64,000 bases of DNA, taken from Salinispora tropica CNB-440. GTDB taxonomy: Bacteria; Actinomycetota; Actinomycetes; Mycobacteriales; Micromonosporaceae. Shown here in pieces: positions 56,833 through 64,000 of this stretch. Numbering within the stretch: the first letter of the stretch is position 1; every line of letters starts with the position of its first letter. The notes beneath the pieces were generated by a model. It saw nothing but the letters and a program-made list of their open reading frames with translations, was not told the DNA's origin and did no database searches. The position numbers and the translations under genes were made by a program. The stretch is from contig NC_009380.1 in the NCBI RefSeq assembly GCF_000016425.1, positions 3,600,144 through 3,664,143 of the forward strand, read 5' to 3'.

Positions 56833-57489
56833 GTGACCCAGATTGGCAATCTCAGCTACCGACCCGCGCGACGGCTGACCCAGCTCTACGCTGGGCTCAC
56901 CCTCTACGGCGTGAGCATGGCCCTGTTGATCCGCTCCGGCCTCGGCCTGGACCCCTGGGACGTCTTCCACCAAGGGCTCGCCGGGCACACCGGGCTCTCC
57001 TTCGGCACGGTGACCATCGCGGTCGGGACGCTGGTGTTGCTGCTGTGGATCCCGCTGCGGCAGCGGCCGGGCCTCGGCACGGTCAGCAATGTGGTGGTGG
57101 TCGGGCTCGTGGTGGACGCCACCCTCGCCCTGCTACCGGCGGGCCTGCCGCTCGCCACCCGAACCGCCCTACTCGTCGGCGGGATCGTCGCCAACGGCAC
57201 GGCAACCGGACTCTATCTCGGCGCCCGGCTCGGCCCCGGCCCCCGCGACGGCCTGATGACCGGCTTCGTCGCCCGCCAGCCACGATTCTCGATCCGGCTC
57301 GTCCGCACCACCATCGAGGTCGCCGTACTCGGGCTGGGCTGGCTGCTCGGCGGCACGGTGGGCCCCGGCACGGTGGCGTATGCCCTGACCATCGGCCCGC
57401 TGACCCAGTTCGTGCTGCCCCGCGTGACGGTCCCTCTTCCGCCCAACCCCACCCCGCCCACCTCCACCCCGGTCCCGGCTCCCGGTTGA
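56833..57489 (+). CDS. YczE/YitT-like membrane protein
   Basis: A 218-residue membrane protein with about five helices: LYAGLTLYGVSMALLIRSGLGLDPWDVFHQGL opens with the conserved GLDPWDV motif of the YczE family, and GLYLGARLGPGPRDGLM follows. Function is unknown; transport or signalling linked to vitamin B6 or amino acids has been suggested for the group. GTG 56833 with no clear ribosome site suggests a leaderless or short-leader transcript. Divergent from the MocR regulator, with which it forms a conserved pair. Confidence 0.88.
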   Translation: MTQIGNLSYRPARRLTQLYAGLTLYGVSMALLIRSGLGLDPWDVFHQGLAGHTGLSFGTVTIAVGTLVLLLWIPLRQRPGLGTVSNVVVVGLVVDATLALLPAGLPLATRTALLVGGIVANGTATGLYLGARLGPGPRDGLMTGFVARQPRFSIRLVRTTIEVAVLGLGWLLGGTVGPGTVAYALTIGPLTQFVLPRVTVPLPPNPTPPTSTPVPAPG

Positions 57490-57633
57490 GCCGTGCGCTC
57501 CCGCGCACCGTCCCCGTCACGCCCGACCCCCCACCGGCTGTCCGGGTCACCGCTAGCAACGCACAGGACGACCGGTTGTAGCCCAATGAGAGGAGGTGTT
57601 TCCTTTCCGGCGAGGAATCGGCACAATCTGGCC

Positions 57634-58095
57634 ATGGGGGAGAACCGATGGCAGTGGGCCGACGCCTGGATCTTCGTCTCGTTGGTGATCGCCAGCGGTG
57701 CCGGCCGGCACCGCCGGGCAGCGTCCAGCCGCCGGCCGGAAGGGGTCCGTCTCGCCGACGTGCTCTCCACCGCCGACCACCTCAACCGCGCGCTACCCGA
57801 ACGCCGCGAGATCGAGGTCGCCGTCCGCCGGCTGGTCGGCGCTGGTCTGGTCAGCGTCACCGACGGCTGGTTCAGGATCACACCGGACGGTGAACGGCTC
57901 TGGCGCACCCGACCCAATGCCGGCCTGGCCACCACGGTCGACACCGTGCAGGGCGCGTTGATCCGTCGACACACTCCGGGAGACGCGGACTGGCACCTGT
58001 GCGAGGCCGAACACGCGGCGGCAGTGCAGGAGTACGTGGTGCGTTCCATCCCGATGCCACGACGTTCCCCGGAGAACCGTGCCCACCAGGACTGA
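57634..58095 (+). CDS. Hypothetical protein, possible winged-helix fold
   Basis: A 153-residue soluble protein. I do not recognise the family. WQWADAWIFVSLVIASGA lies near the start; the middle (RLADVLSTADHLNRALPERREIEVAVRRLVGAGLVSVTDGWFRITPDGERLW) reads like a winged-helix pattern of helices followed by a beta wing. Codon bias is good. ATG 57634 was taken; ATG 57586 would add 16 residues. It lies between the YczE gene and hisF and converges on hisF with 49 bases between. Confidence 0.65.
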   Translation: MGENRWQWADAWIFVSLVIASGAGRHRRAASSRRPEGVRLADVLSTADHLNRALPERREIEVAVRRLVGAGLVSVTDGWFRITPDGERLWRTRPNAGLATTVDTVQGALIRRHTPGDADWHLCEAEHAAAVQEYVVRSIPMPRRSPENRAHQD

Positions 58096-58144
58096 CGGGC
58101 CCGCGTGGGCCTCGTACGGACGGTTGGGCGACGAGCACGCGGAC

Positions 58145-58912
58145 TCAGCGAACCGGGTGGCCCTTCCCGCGAAGCGCGTCCTTGACCTCGCCGACGGTGA
58201 GTTCGCCGAAGTGGAAGACGCTCGCGGCGAGCACCGCGTCGGCGCCAGCGTCGATCGCTGGTGGGAAGTGACCCGCCGCGCCCGCACCCCCGCTGGCGAC
58301 CACGGGAACGTTGACCACCGCCCGCACCGCGCGGATCAGCTCCAGGTCAAAACCGGTCTTGGTGCCGTCGGCACTCATCGAGTTGAGCAGGATCTCACCC
58401 GCACCCAGCTCGGCGCCGCGCCGCGCCCAGTCGATGGCATCGATGCCGGCACCACGTCGACCGCCGTGAGTGGTCACCTCGAACCCGCTGGCCGTGGTGC
58501 CGGAGGAGGCGCGCCGTACGTCGAGGGAGAGCACCAGTACCTGCCGACCGAACCGGTCAGCGATCTCAGCGATCAACTCGGGGCGGGCAATCGCGGCGGT
58601 GTTCACGCCGACCTTGTCCGCGCCCGCGCGCAGCAGCGCGTCGACGTCACTGACCTGCCGCACCCCGCCACCAACGGTGAGCGGAATAAAGACTGACTCA
58701 GCGGTGCGGCGGACCACGTCCAGCATCGTGCCGCGGTCGCTCACGGAGGCGGTGACATCCAGGAACGTCAGCTCGTCAGCGCCCGCCCGGTCGTACGCCG
58801 CGGCCCGCTCCACCGGATCACCCGCGTCCCGCAGGTCCAGGAAGTTGACACCTTTGACCACCCGCCCAGCGTCCACGTCAAGGCAGGGAATCACGCGTAC
58901 GGCCAGGGACAT
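58145..58912 (-). CDS. hisF: Imidazole glycerol phosphate synthase cyclase subunit
   Basis: HisF uses ammonia from HisH to make imidazole glycerol phosphate and AICAR. The 255-residue barrel has [17 protein letters not shown] (catalytic Asp), [37 protein letters not shown] and ASGGAG. ATG 58912 starts it. It is separated from the rest of the his operon by the OhrR/oxidoreductase cassette at 59-60.5 kb. Confidence 0.97.
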   Translation of the reverse strand: MSLAVRVIPCLDVDAGRVVKGVNFLDLRDAGDPVERAAAYDRAGADELTFLDVTASVSDRGTMLDVVRRTAESVFIPLTVGGGVRQVSDVDALLRAGADKVGVNTAAIARPELIAEIADRFGRQVLVLSLDVRRASSGTTASGFEVTTHGGRRGAGIDAIDWARRGAELGAGEILLNSMSADGTKTGFDLELIRAVRAVVNVPVVASGGAGAAGHFPPAIDAGADAVLAASVFHFGELTVGEVKDALRGKGHPVR

Positions 58913-59028
58913 GCCGCCAGCCTAGCCAACGCGATCCGCCGGTGGTCGTCGTGTACGGCCCGCCACCGGTCGGATCGGGTTGGATAGGGTAGGTCGTCCC
59001 TAGCTGCCGATCTGAGCAGGGACCCTAC

Positions 59029-60033
59029 TCAGACCCGGACCAGCATCTTGCCGAGGTTCTCGCCACGGAGCAGGCCCAGGAAGGCCGCCGGAGCGTTCTC
59101 GATGCCGTCAATGATCGTCTCGTCGTAGCTGAGCTTCCCGTCGCGCAACCAGCCGCCGACCTCCTGCACGAACTGCTCGCCCAGCTGCCCGTAGTCGGAG
59201 ACGATGAAGCCGCGGAGGGTGAGCCGCTTGCTGATGATCATCGCCAGGTTGCGCGGGGCAGCCGGCGGCTCAGCCGCGTTGTACTGGGCGATCATCCCGC
59301 AGATCGCGGCCCGGCCGTTCTGCCGCATCGCGCCGATCGCCGCCTCCAGGTGCTCGCCGCCCACGTTGTCGAAGTAGACGTCGATCCCGTCCGGCGCGGC
59401 GGAGCGCAGCGAGTCCAGCACCGGGCCGTCGTGGTAGTCGAAGGCGGCGTCGAAGCCGAGCGCCCGCAGCCGCTCGACCTTGGCCGGTGAGCCGGCGCTG
59501 CCGACCACCCGGCCAGCGCCGCGGAGCTTGGCGATCTGACCGACCATGCTGCCCACCGCACCGGCCGCACCAGAGACGAAGACGGTGTCCCCCGGCTGCA
59601 TCGCGGCAACCTCGAGCAGTCCGGCGTACGCGGTGAGCCCGGTCATGCCGAGCACTCCGAGGTACGTGCTGACCGGGGCGAGGGCAGGATCGACCGTCCG
59701 GACGGTCGACGCATCCAACAGCGCGTACTCCCGCCAGCCGAGCCCGTGGAGCACGGTGTCGCCGACGGCGAAGCCATCGGCCTCGCTCGCCACCACCTCG
59801 CCGACCGCCCCGCCGTCGAGCGGTGCGTCCAACGCGAAGGGCGGGACGTACGACGCAACGTCATTCATCCGTCCCCGCATATATGGATCGACAGACATAA
59901 AGGTATTGCGGACGACGATCTGCCCGGGCCCGGGGGTGGGGACGTCGGTGGTGGCCAACCGGAAGGTGTCCTCGGTCGGCCAGCCCTGCGGACGTGCGGC
60001 CAGATGAATCTCACGGTTTGCGGCGCTATTCAT
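59029..60033 (-). CDS. NADP-dependent oxidoreductase (zinc-independent MDR, CurA/LTB4DH type)
   Basis: A 334-residue medium-chain reductase without structural-zinc cysteines. NTFMSVDPYMRGRMND, the GroES-like fold to about residue 130, the Rossmann motif SGAAGAVGSMVGQIAK and YFDNVGGEHLEAAI are typical of alkenal/one reductases (curcumin reductase, leukotriene B4 dehydrogenase). These reduce double bonds of electrophilic enals and quinones with NADPH. ATG 60033 starts it, five bases downstream of the OhrR-like stop, so the pair is an operon, consistent with detoxifying reactive electrophiles. Confidence 0.92.
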   Translation of the reverse strand: MNSAANREIHLAARPQGWPTEDTFRLATTDVPTPGPGQIVVRNTFMSVDPYMRGRMNDVASYVPPFALDAPLDGGAVGEVVASEADGFAVGDTVLHGLGWREYALLDASTVRTVDPALAPVSTYLGVLGMTGLTAYAGLLEVAAMQPGDTVFVSGAAGAVGSMVGQIAKLRGAGRVVGSAGSPAKVERLRALGFDAAFDYHDGPVLDSLRSAAPDGIDVYFDNVGGEHLEAAIGAMRQNGRAAICGMIAQYNAAEPPAAPRNLAMIISKRLTLRGFIVSDYGQLGEQFVQEVGGWLRDGKLSYDETIIDGIENAPAAFLGLLRGENLGKMLVRV

Positions 60034-60038
60034 AATCG

Positions 60039-60488
60039 CTACTGCTCCTTGTGTTGGTGGATCGTCCTGGTGACTCGGGTGAGGGTGTCGCGCAACTCGA
60101 CAAGATCATCGGCGCCCAGCCCGGTTGCCTGGGTCATCCGGCGGGGAACGTCGGCCATGCGCCCGCGCAGGGCCGACCCCGCCGCGGTCAACTCCACCGC
60201 CACCCGCCGCTCGTCGACCGCCGATCGCCGCCGAACCACCAGGCCCGCTGCCTCCAGCCGTTTGAGCAGCGGGGAGAGCGTGCCGGAGTCCAGATGTAGC
60301 CGAGCGCCAAGCCCGGAGACGGTCAGCGGCTCTTCGTGTTCGTACTCCCAGAGCACGAGCAGCGCGAGATACTGCGGATACGTCAGGCCGAACTCGGCGA
60401 GGATCGGCCGATACACGTCGGTCAACGCGCGCGATGCGGTATAGAGCGCGAAGCACACCTGCCCCCGCAGCACCAGTTCATCGGTCAC
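60039..60488 (-). CDS. OhrR-like MarR-family redox regulator
   Basis: A winged-helix repressor of about 149 residues. The reactive cysteine of OhrR-type proteins is present in QVCFALYTASRA (residue 12 from this start), followed by LTYPQYLALLVLWE, HLDSGTLSPLLKRLEAAGLV and RRSAVDERRV (DNA-binding wing). Oxidation of the cysteine by organic peroxides or electrophiles would release DNA. The usual partner ohr is absent; instead an MDR reductase follows after four bases. The start is uncertain among TTG 60494 and GTG 60488; no ribosome site is evident. An inverted repeat lies just upstream. Confidence 0.9.
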   Translation of the reverse strand: MTDELVLRGQVCFALYTASRALTDVYRPILAEFGLTYPQYLALLVLWEYEHEEPLTVSGLGARLHLDSGTLSPLLKRLEAAGLVVRRRSAVDERRVAVELTAAGSALRGRMADVPRRMTQATGLGADDLVELRDTLTRVTRTIHQHKEQ

Positions 60489-60500
60489 ACACAAAAGGTA

Positions 60501-60521
60501 GTGCGCAATTCAGTTGGGCAC
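60501..60521. promoter_or_regulatory. Candidate operator of the OhrR-like regulator
   Basis: GTGCGCAA (60501-60508) and TTGGGCAC (60514-60521) form an 8-5-8 inverted repeat with one mismatch, 13 bases upstream of the regulator start. The TTG(C/G)GCAC half-site style and position fit autorepression of the regulator-reductase operon. Confidence 0.5.
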
Positions 60522-60646
60522 AACTAGATTGGCCAAGTCACATCCCAGGTAACCCTTCGACCACCTGATCCGGGCCGAGTACTACCCCGCCCACCGGCCA
60601 GCCGGGCTCGCCCGGTCACGAGCCACGGCACCACCCACGGGAGGAC

Positions 60647-61372
60647 TCAGGCGTCGGCCAGCGTCCGTAACGCCTCAGCCACGGTGAAGGCACCCGCATA
60701 CAGCGCCTTGCCGGCGATGACGCCCTCCACCCCGACCGGCTCCAGAGCCGCCAATGCCCGCAGATCAGCCAGGGTGGAGATACCACCGGAGGCGATCACC
60801 GGGGCGTTGGTGCGGGCGCAGACCTCACGGAGCAACCCCAGGTTCGGCCCGCGCATGGTGCCGTCCTTGGTGATGTCGGTGACCACGTACCGGGACGCGC
60901 CAGCCCGATCCAGCCGCGCCAGCACCTCCCACAGGTCGCCGCCGTCACGGGTCCAGCCCCGGGCGGACAGGGTCTGCCCCCGGACGTCGAGCCCGATCGC
61001 CACGCGGTCGCCGTACTCGCCACAGACCCGATCGCACCACTGGGGATCCTCCAGCGCGGCGGTGCCGATGTTGACCCGAGCGGCCCCGGTCGCCAGCGCG
61101 GCCTGCAACGACGCATCGTCGCGGATCCCGCCGGAGAGCTCCACCCGCACGTCCAGGCGACGCACCACGTCGGCGAGCAGCTCCGCGTTGGAACCCCGGC
61201 CAAAGGCCGCGTCCAGGTCAACCAGGTGAATCCACTCCGCTCCGTCCCGCTGCCAGGCCAACGCGGCGTCGAAGGGATCGCCGTAGACGGTCTCGCTACC
61301 GGCGGCGCCCTGCACCAACCGGACCGCTTGCCCGTCAGCGACATCAACGGCGGGCAACAGCGTGAGGCTCAC
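60647..61372 (-). CDS. priA: Bifunctional HisA/TrpF isomerase (PriA)
   Basis: In actinobacteria one barrel enzyme catalyses both the HisA step of histidine and the TrpF step of tryptophan synthesis. The 241-residue protein has [18 protein letters not shown] (catalytic Asp), [40 protein letters not shown] (second catalytic Asp) and IASGGIS. The GTM-RGPN region fits PriA. Absence of any trpF near trpC-B-A supports the dual role; proof of function is not in the sequence. ATG 61372 starts it. Confidence 0.95.
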   Translation of the reverse strand: MSLTLLPAVDVADGQAVRLVQGAAGSETVYGDPFDAALAWQRDGAEWIHLVDLDAAFGRGSNAELLADVVRRLDVRVELSGGIRDDASLQAALATGAARVNIGTAALEDPQWCDRVCGEYGDRVAIGLDVRGQTLSARGWTRDGGDLWEVLARLDRAGASRYVVTDITKDGTMRGPNLGLLREVCARTNAPVIASGGISTLADLRALAALEPVGVEGVIAGKALYAGAFTVAEALRTLADA

Positions 61373-61388
61373 TGAGAATCTCCTCTGA

Positions 61389-61712
61389 TCAAGAACGACG
61401 GTCCAAGGCGATCACCACGACCGCCGGGAGTACGAGAAGCAGGAGCGCGACCAGCCCGAACCGCAACGCGAGGTCATCTACCAGGGACCAGATCATCAGG
61501 ATCGCGGCCACCGTCGACAACACGATCGCGGCGCGCTCGCCTCGGGTTCGCCGAGGCAGCCGGCCGATCCGCCCCCGGCGTACTGGCGGAGTCAGCCGAC
61601 GAAGCAGCGCCCGCCGCTGGGCCTGCCGGGCGAGCTGCCGCTGCCGCACCGCCCGCCGCTGCGCCGCCTCCGCCTCGCGAGCAGCCCGGCGCCGCGCCCG
61701 CTCCTTGCTCAC
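61389..61712 (-). CDS. Small membrane protein of the his operon
   Basis: A 107-residue protein: about 55 very basic residues rich in Arg/Ala/Gln (probably a coiled helix), then two hydrophobic segments ([17 protein letters not shown] and [17 protein letters not shown]). The family is unrecognised beyond 'hypothetical membrane protein between hisH and hisA' in actinobacteria. GTG 61712 overlaps the hisH stop (GTGA), so expression is coupled to hisH; 16 bases separate it from priA. The basic half could bind nucleic acid or lipid head groups. Confidence 0.75.
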   Translation of the reverse strand: MSKERARRRAAREAEAAQRRAVRQRQLARQAQRRALLRRLTPPVRRGRIGRLPRRTRGERAAIVLSTVAAILMIWSLVDDLALRFGLVALLLLVLPAVVVIALDRRS

Positions 61713-62374
61713 CGACGCCCCCCAGCGGGACGGCCGGTCGTCGGCTGAGCCCACAACGACAGCGTGTTCAACCAGTTGCGCAGCAGCGCGGCACCAGTGT
61801 CGGCGGACTTCTCCGGATGGAACTGGACGGCGCTGAGCGGCCCCCGCTCCACGGCCGCCACGAACTCCGTCCCATGGTGGGCGGTGGTCACGGCGACGCC
61901 AGCAGTGGCCAACGCGGCCGCGCCGCCCACCGCATACGAGTGCACGAAGTAGAACCGGCTCTGGGCCAGGCCGGCGAACAGCACCGAATCGGCCGGCGGA
62001 GAGACCGTGTTCCAGCCCATGTGCGGCAGCCGCGCTGCGGGGAGTTGACCCACCTGGCCGGGCAACAGTCCAAGACCTTCGGTCACCACACCGTGCTCGG
62101 CACCACGCTCGAAGAGCACCTGCATACCGACGCAGATGCCGAGCACCGGACGGCCGGCGTCGACCCGCTCGACAATCACCGGACCGGCGCCCAGCGCCTC
62201 AATCCCCGCCATGCAGGCGGCGAAAGCCCCGACCCCGGGGACCACCAAGCCATCCGCATCGGCGGCGGCGGCCAGGTCGTCGGTCACCGTCACGTCCGCG
62301 CCGGCCGCCGCGAGGGCGCGCTCCGCGGAGCGGAGATTCCCCGACCCGTAGTCCAGCACCACGACCCTGCTCAT
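61709..62374 (-). CDS. hisH: Imidazole glycerol phosphate synthase glutaminase subunit
   Basis: HisH releases ammonia from glutamine for HisF. The 221-residue class I amidotransferase has VVLDYGSGNLRSAERAL at the start, the nucleophile elbow GICVGMQVLFE (catalytic Cys), HMGWNTV and the catalytic His-Glu pair in VQFHPEKSADTG. ATG 62374 overlaps the stop of the preceding small membrane gene (ATGA). A slightly longer C-terminal tail (Pro/Gly/Arg-rich) is present. Its partner hisF is 3 kb away. Confidence 0.97.
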   Translation of the reverse strand: MSRVVVLDYGSGNLRSAERALAAAGADVTVTDDLAAAADADGLVVPGVGAFAACMAGIEALGAGPVIVERVDAGRPVLGICVGMQVLFERGAEHGVVTEGLGLLPGQVGQLPAARLPHMGWNTVSPPADSVLFAGLAQSRFYFVHSYAVGGAAALATAGVAVTTAHHGTEFVAAVERGPLSAVQFHPEKSADTGAALLRNWLNTLSLWAQPTTGRPAGGRR

Positions 62375-62544
62375 GAACCCTCCCCCGGCAGCAACCACAG
62401 ACCCCCGGCGACCGCTGCCAACATGGACAGCGCCGCGGTGGTGAGCACCACGCCGCGCGGCGCCCCCTGCCGGTGCAACGAGAACGCCCCACCGACCAGC
62501 ACCCCAGCCAGGATCAGCAGCAGGACCGGTAGCAGCCCACCCAT
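62371..62544 (-). CDS. Very small two-helix membrane protein in the his operon
   Basis: A 57-residue protein that is nearly all hydrophobic: helix 1 GGLLPVLLLILAGVLVGGAF, a short basic loop SLHRQGAPRG, helix 2 VVLTTAALSMLAAVAGGLWLL. No known domain. ATG 62544 has GGAGGG upstream. Its stop overlaps the hisH start (ATGA) and it begins 31 bases after hisB, so it is embedded in the operon. A role in the membrane side of His regulation is possible but unproven. Confidence 0.7.
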   Translation of the reverse strand: MGGLLPVLLLILAGVLVGGAFSLHRQGAPRGVVLTTAALSMLAAVAGGLWLLPGEGS

Positions 62545-62575
62545 CAGTGCCACCCTCCACTCACGACGACGGTCC

Positions 62576-63187
62576 TCACAGTGTCCCCTTCGTGCTGGGC
62601 ACGACACCGGTAAACCGCGGATCCACGGCCGTCGCCTCACGCAGCGCCCGGGACACCGCCTTGAACTGGGCCTCCACCACGTGGTGCGCGTCCGGGTGCC
62701 CGCCCGGTCGGGCTGCCCGCAGCACGTCGACGTGCAGCGTGACCCGGGCCGACTGGCCGAAGGACTCCCAGACGTGTCGGGTCATGCTGGTGGGATAGAC
62801 CGGTCCGATGTACGGAGCGAGCGGCGGCTCATCGTGCACAACGTACGGCCGACCCGAAATGTCGACGGCTGCGCGGACCAACACCTCGTCCATCGGGACG
62901 GTGGCCGAGCCGTACCGCCGGATACCGGCCCGGTCCCCCAGCGCACGATCAACCGCGGAGCCCAGCGCCAACGCCGTGTCCTCCATCGTGTGATGAGCGT
63001 CAATGTGAAGATCGCCGACCGTGTGCACGGTGAGATCAAACCCCCCGTGCCGGGCGATCTGGTGCAGCATGTGGTCGTAGAAGCCGACACCGGTCTCGAT
63101 ATCAGCCTTGCCACTACCGTCGAGGTCAATCTCGACGAGGACCTTGGTCTCCTTGGTGACCCGCTCGACCCGGGCGGTGCGACTCAT
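62576..63187 (-). CDS. hisB: Imidazoleglycerol-phosphate dehydratase
   Basis: Dehydrates imidazole glycerol phosphate. The 203-residue single-function enzyme has two GHMP-like repeats with metal-binding HxxHHxxED-type motifs: [16 protein letters not shown] and [35 protein letters not shown] is also conserved. ATG 63187 overlaps the hisC stop by four bases. Confidence 0.98.
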   Translation of the reverse strand: MSRTARVERVTKETKVLVEIDLDGSGKADIETGVGFYDHMLHQIARHGGFDLTVHTVGDLHIDAHHTMEDTALALGSAVDRALGDRAGIRRYGSATVPMDEVLVRAAVDISGRPYVVHDEPPLAPYIGPVYPTSMTRHVWESFGQSARVTLHVDVLRAARPGGHPDAHHVVEAQFKAVSRALREATAVDPRFTGVVPSTKGTL

Positions 63188-64000
63188 GACGAAAGCTTCT
63201 CCATAGCGAGCAGGAAGGCATCGGTCTCGGCGCGGGTGCCGGCGGTGACCCGCAACCAGCCGGGCAGGCCAACGTCGCGAACCAGTACCCCGGCATCGAG
63301 CAGGACCTGCCACGCGGTGTGCTGGTCCCCGCCGACCTCGAACAGCACGAAGTTGGCGTCACTGTCGGCGACCCGGTGACCGCGGGCACGGAGCTCGGTC
63401 ACGATCCGGTCCCGCTGCACCCTGATCGCGGCGACGGTGCCCAGCAACTCGTCGCGATGCGCCAGGGCGGCCCGTGCCGCTGCCTGGGTCAGCGCCGACA
63501 GGTGATACGGCAGCCGGACCAGTTGCAGGGCCGACACCACCGCCGGGTCGGCGGCCAGATAACCCAACCGACCGCCGGCAAACCCAAACGCCTTACTCAT
63601 GGTACGGGTCACCACCAGCCGGGGATGGCCGCTCAGCAGCGACAGGGCGCTGACCGTGCCGGCCCGCGCGAACTCCGCGTACGCCTCGTCGACCACCACC
63701 ATCCCCGGTGCCTCGGCCAGCACGGCGGCGACCACGGCCAGGTCCAGGACAGTGCCGGTGGGGTTGTTCGGTGAGCAGAGAAAGACCACGTCCGGACGGT
63801 GCTCACGAACCTGTTCCACCGCATCGCCGACGGTCAGCCCGAAGTCCACGCCACGCCGGGCCGGCGTCCACCGGGTGCCGGTGCCGAGCGCCAGCAGCGG
63901 ATGCATCGAATATGCCGGCACGAAGCCGAGCGCGGTCCGTCCCGGTCCGCCGAAGGCCTGGAGCAGCTGCTGGTGGACCTCGTTGGAGCCGTTGGCCGCC
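63184..64000 (-). CDS. hisC: Histidinol-phosphate aminotransferase (partial)
   Basis: A PLP enzyme that makes histidinol phosphate. The frame runs off the window, so only the last 271 codons are present, opening with AANGSNEV, typical of HisC about 90 residues in. PLP region: [18 protein letters not shown], and [17 protein letters not shown] with the Schiff-base lysine. The stop overlaps hisB. Upstream hisD would be expected outside the window. Confidence 0.97.
   Translation of the reverse strand, partial: AANGSNEVHQQLLQAFGGPGRTALGFVPAYSMHPLLALGTGTRWTPARRGVDFGLTVGDAVEQVREHRPDVVFLCSPNNPTGTVLDLAVVAAVLAEAPGMVVVDEAYAEFARAGTVSALSLLSGHPRLVVTRTMSKAFGFAGGRLGYLAADPAVVSALQLVRLPYHLSALTQAAARAALAHRDELLGTVAAIRVQRDRIVTELRARGHRVADSDANFVLFEVGGDQHTAWQVLLDAGVLVRDVGLPGWLRVTAGTRAETDAFLLAMEKLSS

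Overview
The window is a high-GC actinobacterial chromosome segment. GTG/TTG starts, strong G/C bias at third codon positions, ANTAR and PriA proteins, mycothiol-style families and the gene order all point to Micromonosporaceae (Salinispora/Micromonospora-like). That placement is inferred from sequence style and remembered synteny; no search was run. The core order uvrB - coaE - rpsA - polA - liv - pdtaR - pyk - gltBD - lgt - trp - his matches the conserved actinobacterial backbone. Most core genes are on the minus strand, and accessory cassettes, often on the plus strand, interrupt them.

Region 1 (1-12 kb): the N-terminal two thirds of uvrB, a membrane-anchored protein with an internal duplication, a coaE whose fused GrpB domain ends abruptly in a perfect hairpin, rpsA, a methyltransferase, a DHFR-like/AraC convergent pair, a DUF3140 protein and polA. 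Region 2 (12-18 kb): a complete branched-chain amino-acid ABC transporter operon (livK-H-M-G-F in transcription order) with an 18-bp hairpin between livK and livH, then the ANTAR regulator pdtaR. Region 3 (18-25 kb): an odd tRNA-like gene with a CAA anticodon but class I shape, and an accessory block: an ECF sigma factor with a SnoaL tail, a tandem SnoaL protein, an Lrp regulator, an Rrf2/TSUP sulfur-type pair, and a SigE-family sigma factor with a beta-propeller membrane partner.

Region 4 (25-40 kb): tesB, pyk, two secreted hydrolases flanking a plus-strand ABC-2/XRE operon, gltB-gltD, an FAD monooxygenase and lgt. Region 5 (40-47 kb): trpA, trpB and trpC, a small unknown gene, the Trp-operon membrane protein, trpE and hisI. 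Region 6 (47-58 kb): an ABC-2/TetR operon, a heterodimeric ABC exporter with complementary degenerate motifs, a TIGR03085 protein, LtrA, and a MocR regulator divergent from a YczE membrane protein. Region 7 (58-64 kb): hisF, an OhrR-like regulator with an oxidoreductase, priA (hisA), hisH, hisB and partial hisC, with two small membrane proteins embedded in the his operon.

Functionally the window joins central nitrogen and amino-acid metabolism (GOGAT, trp, his, branched-chain uptake) with information processing (UvrB, S1, PolA) and several self-contained regulator/effector cassettes. No trpF is visible among the trp genes; PriA is expected to supply that activity. No transposase, integrase, phage gene or CRISPR array was recognised.
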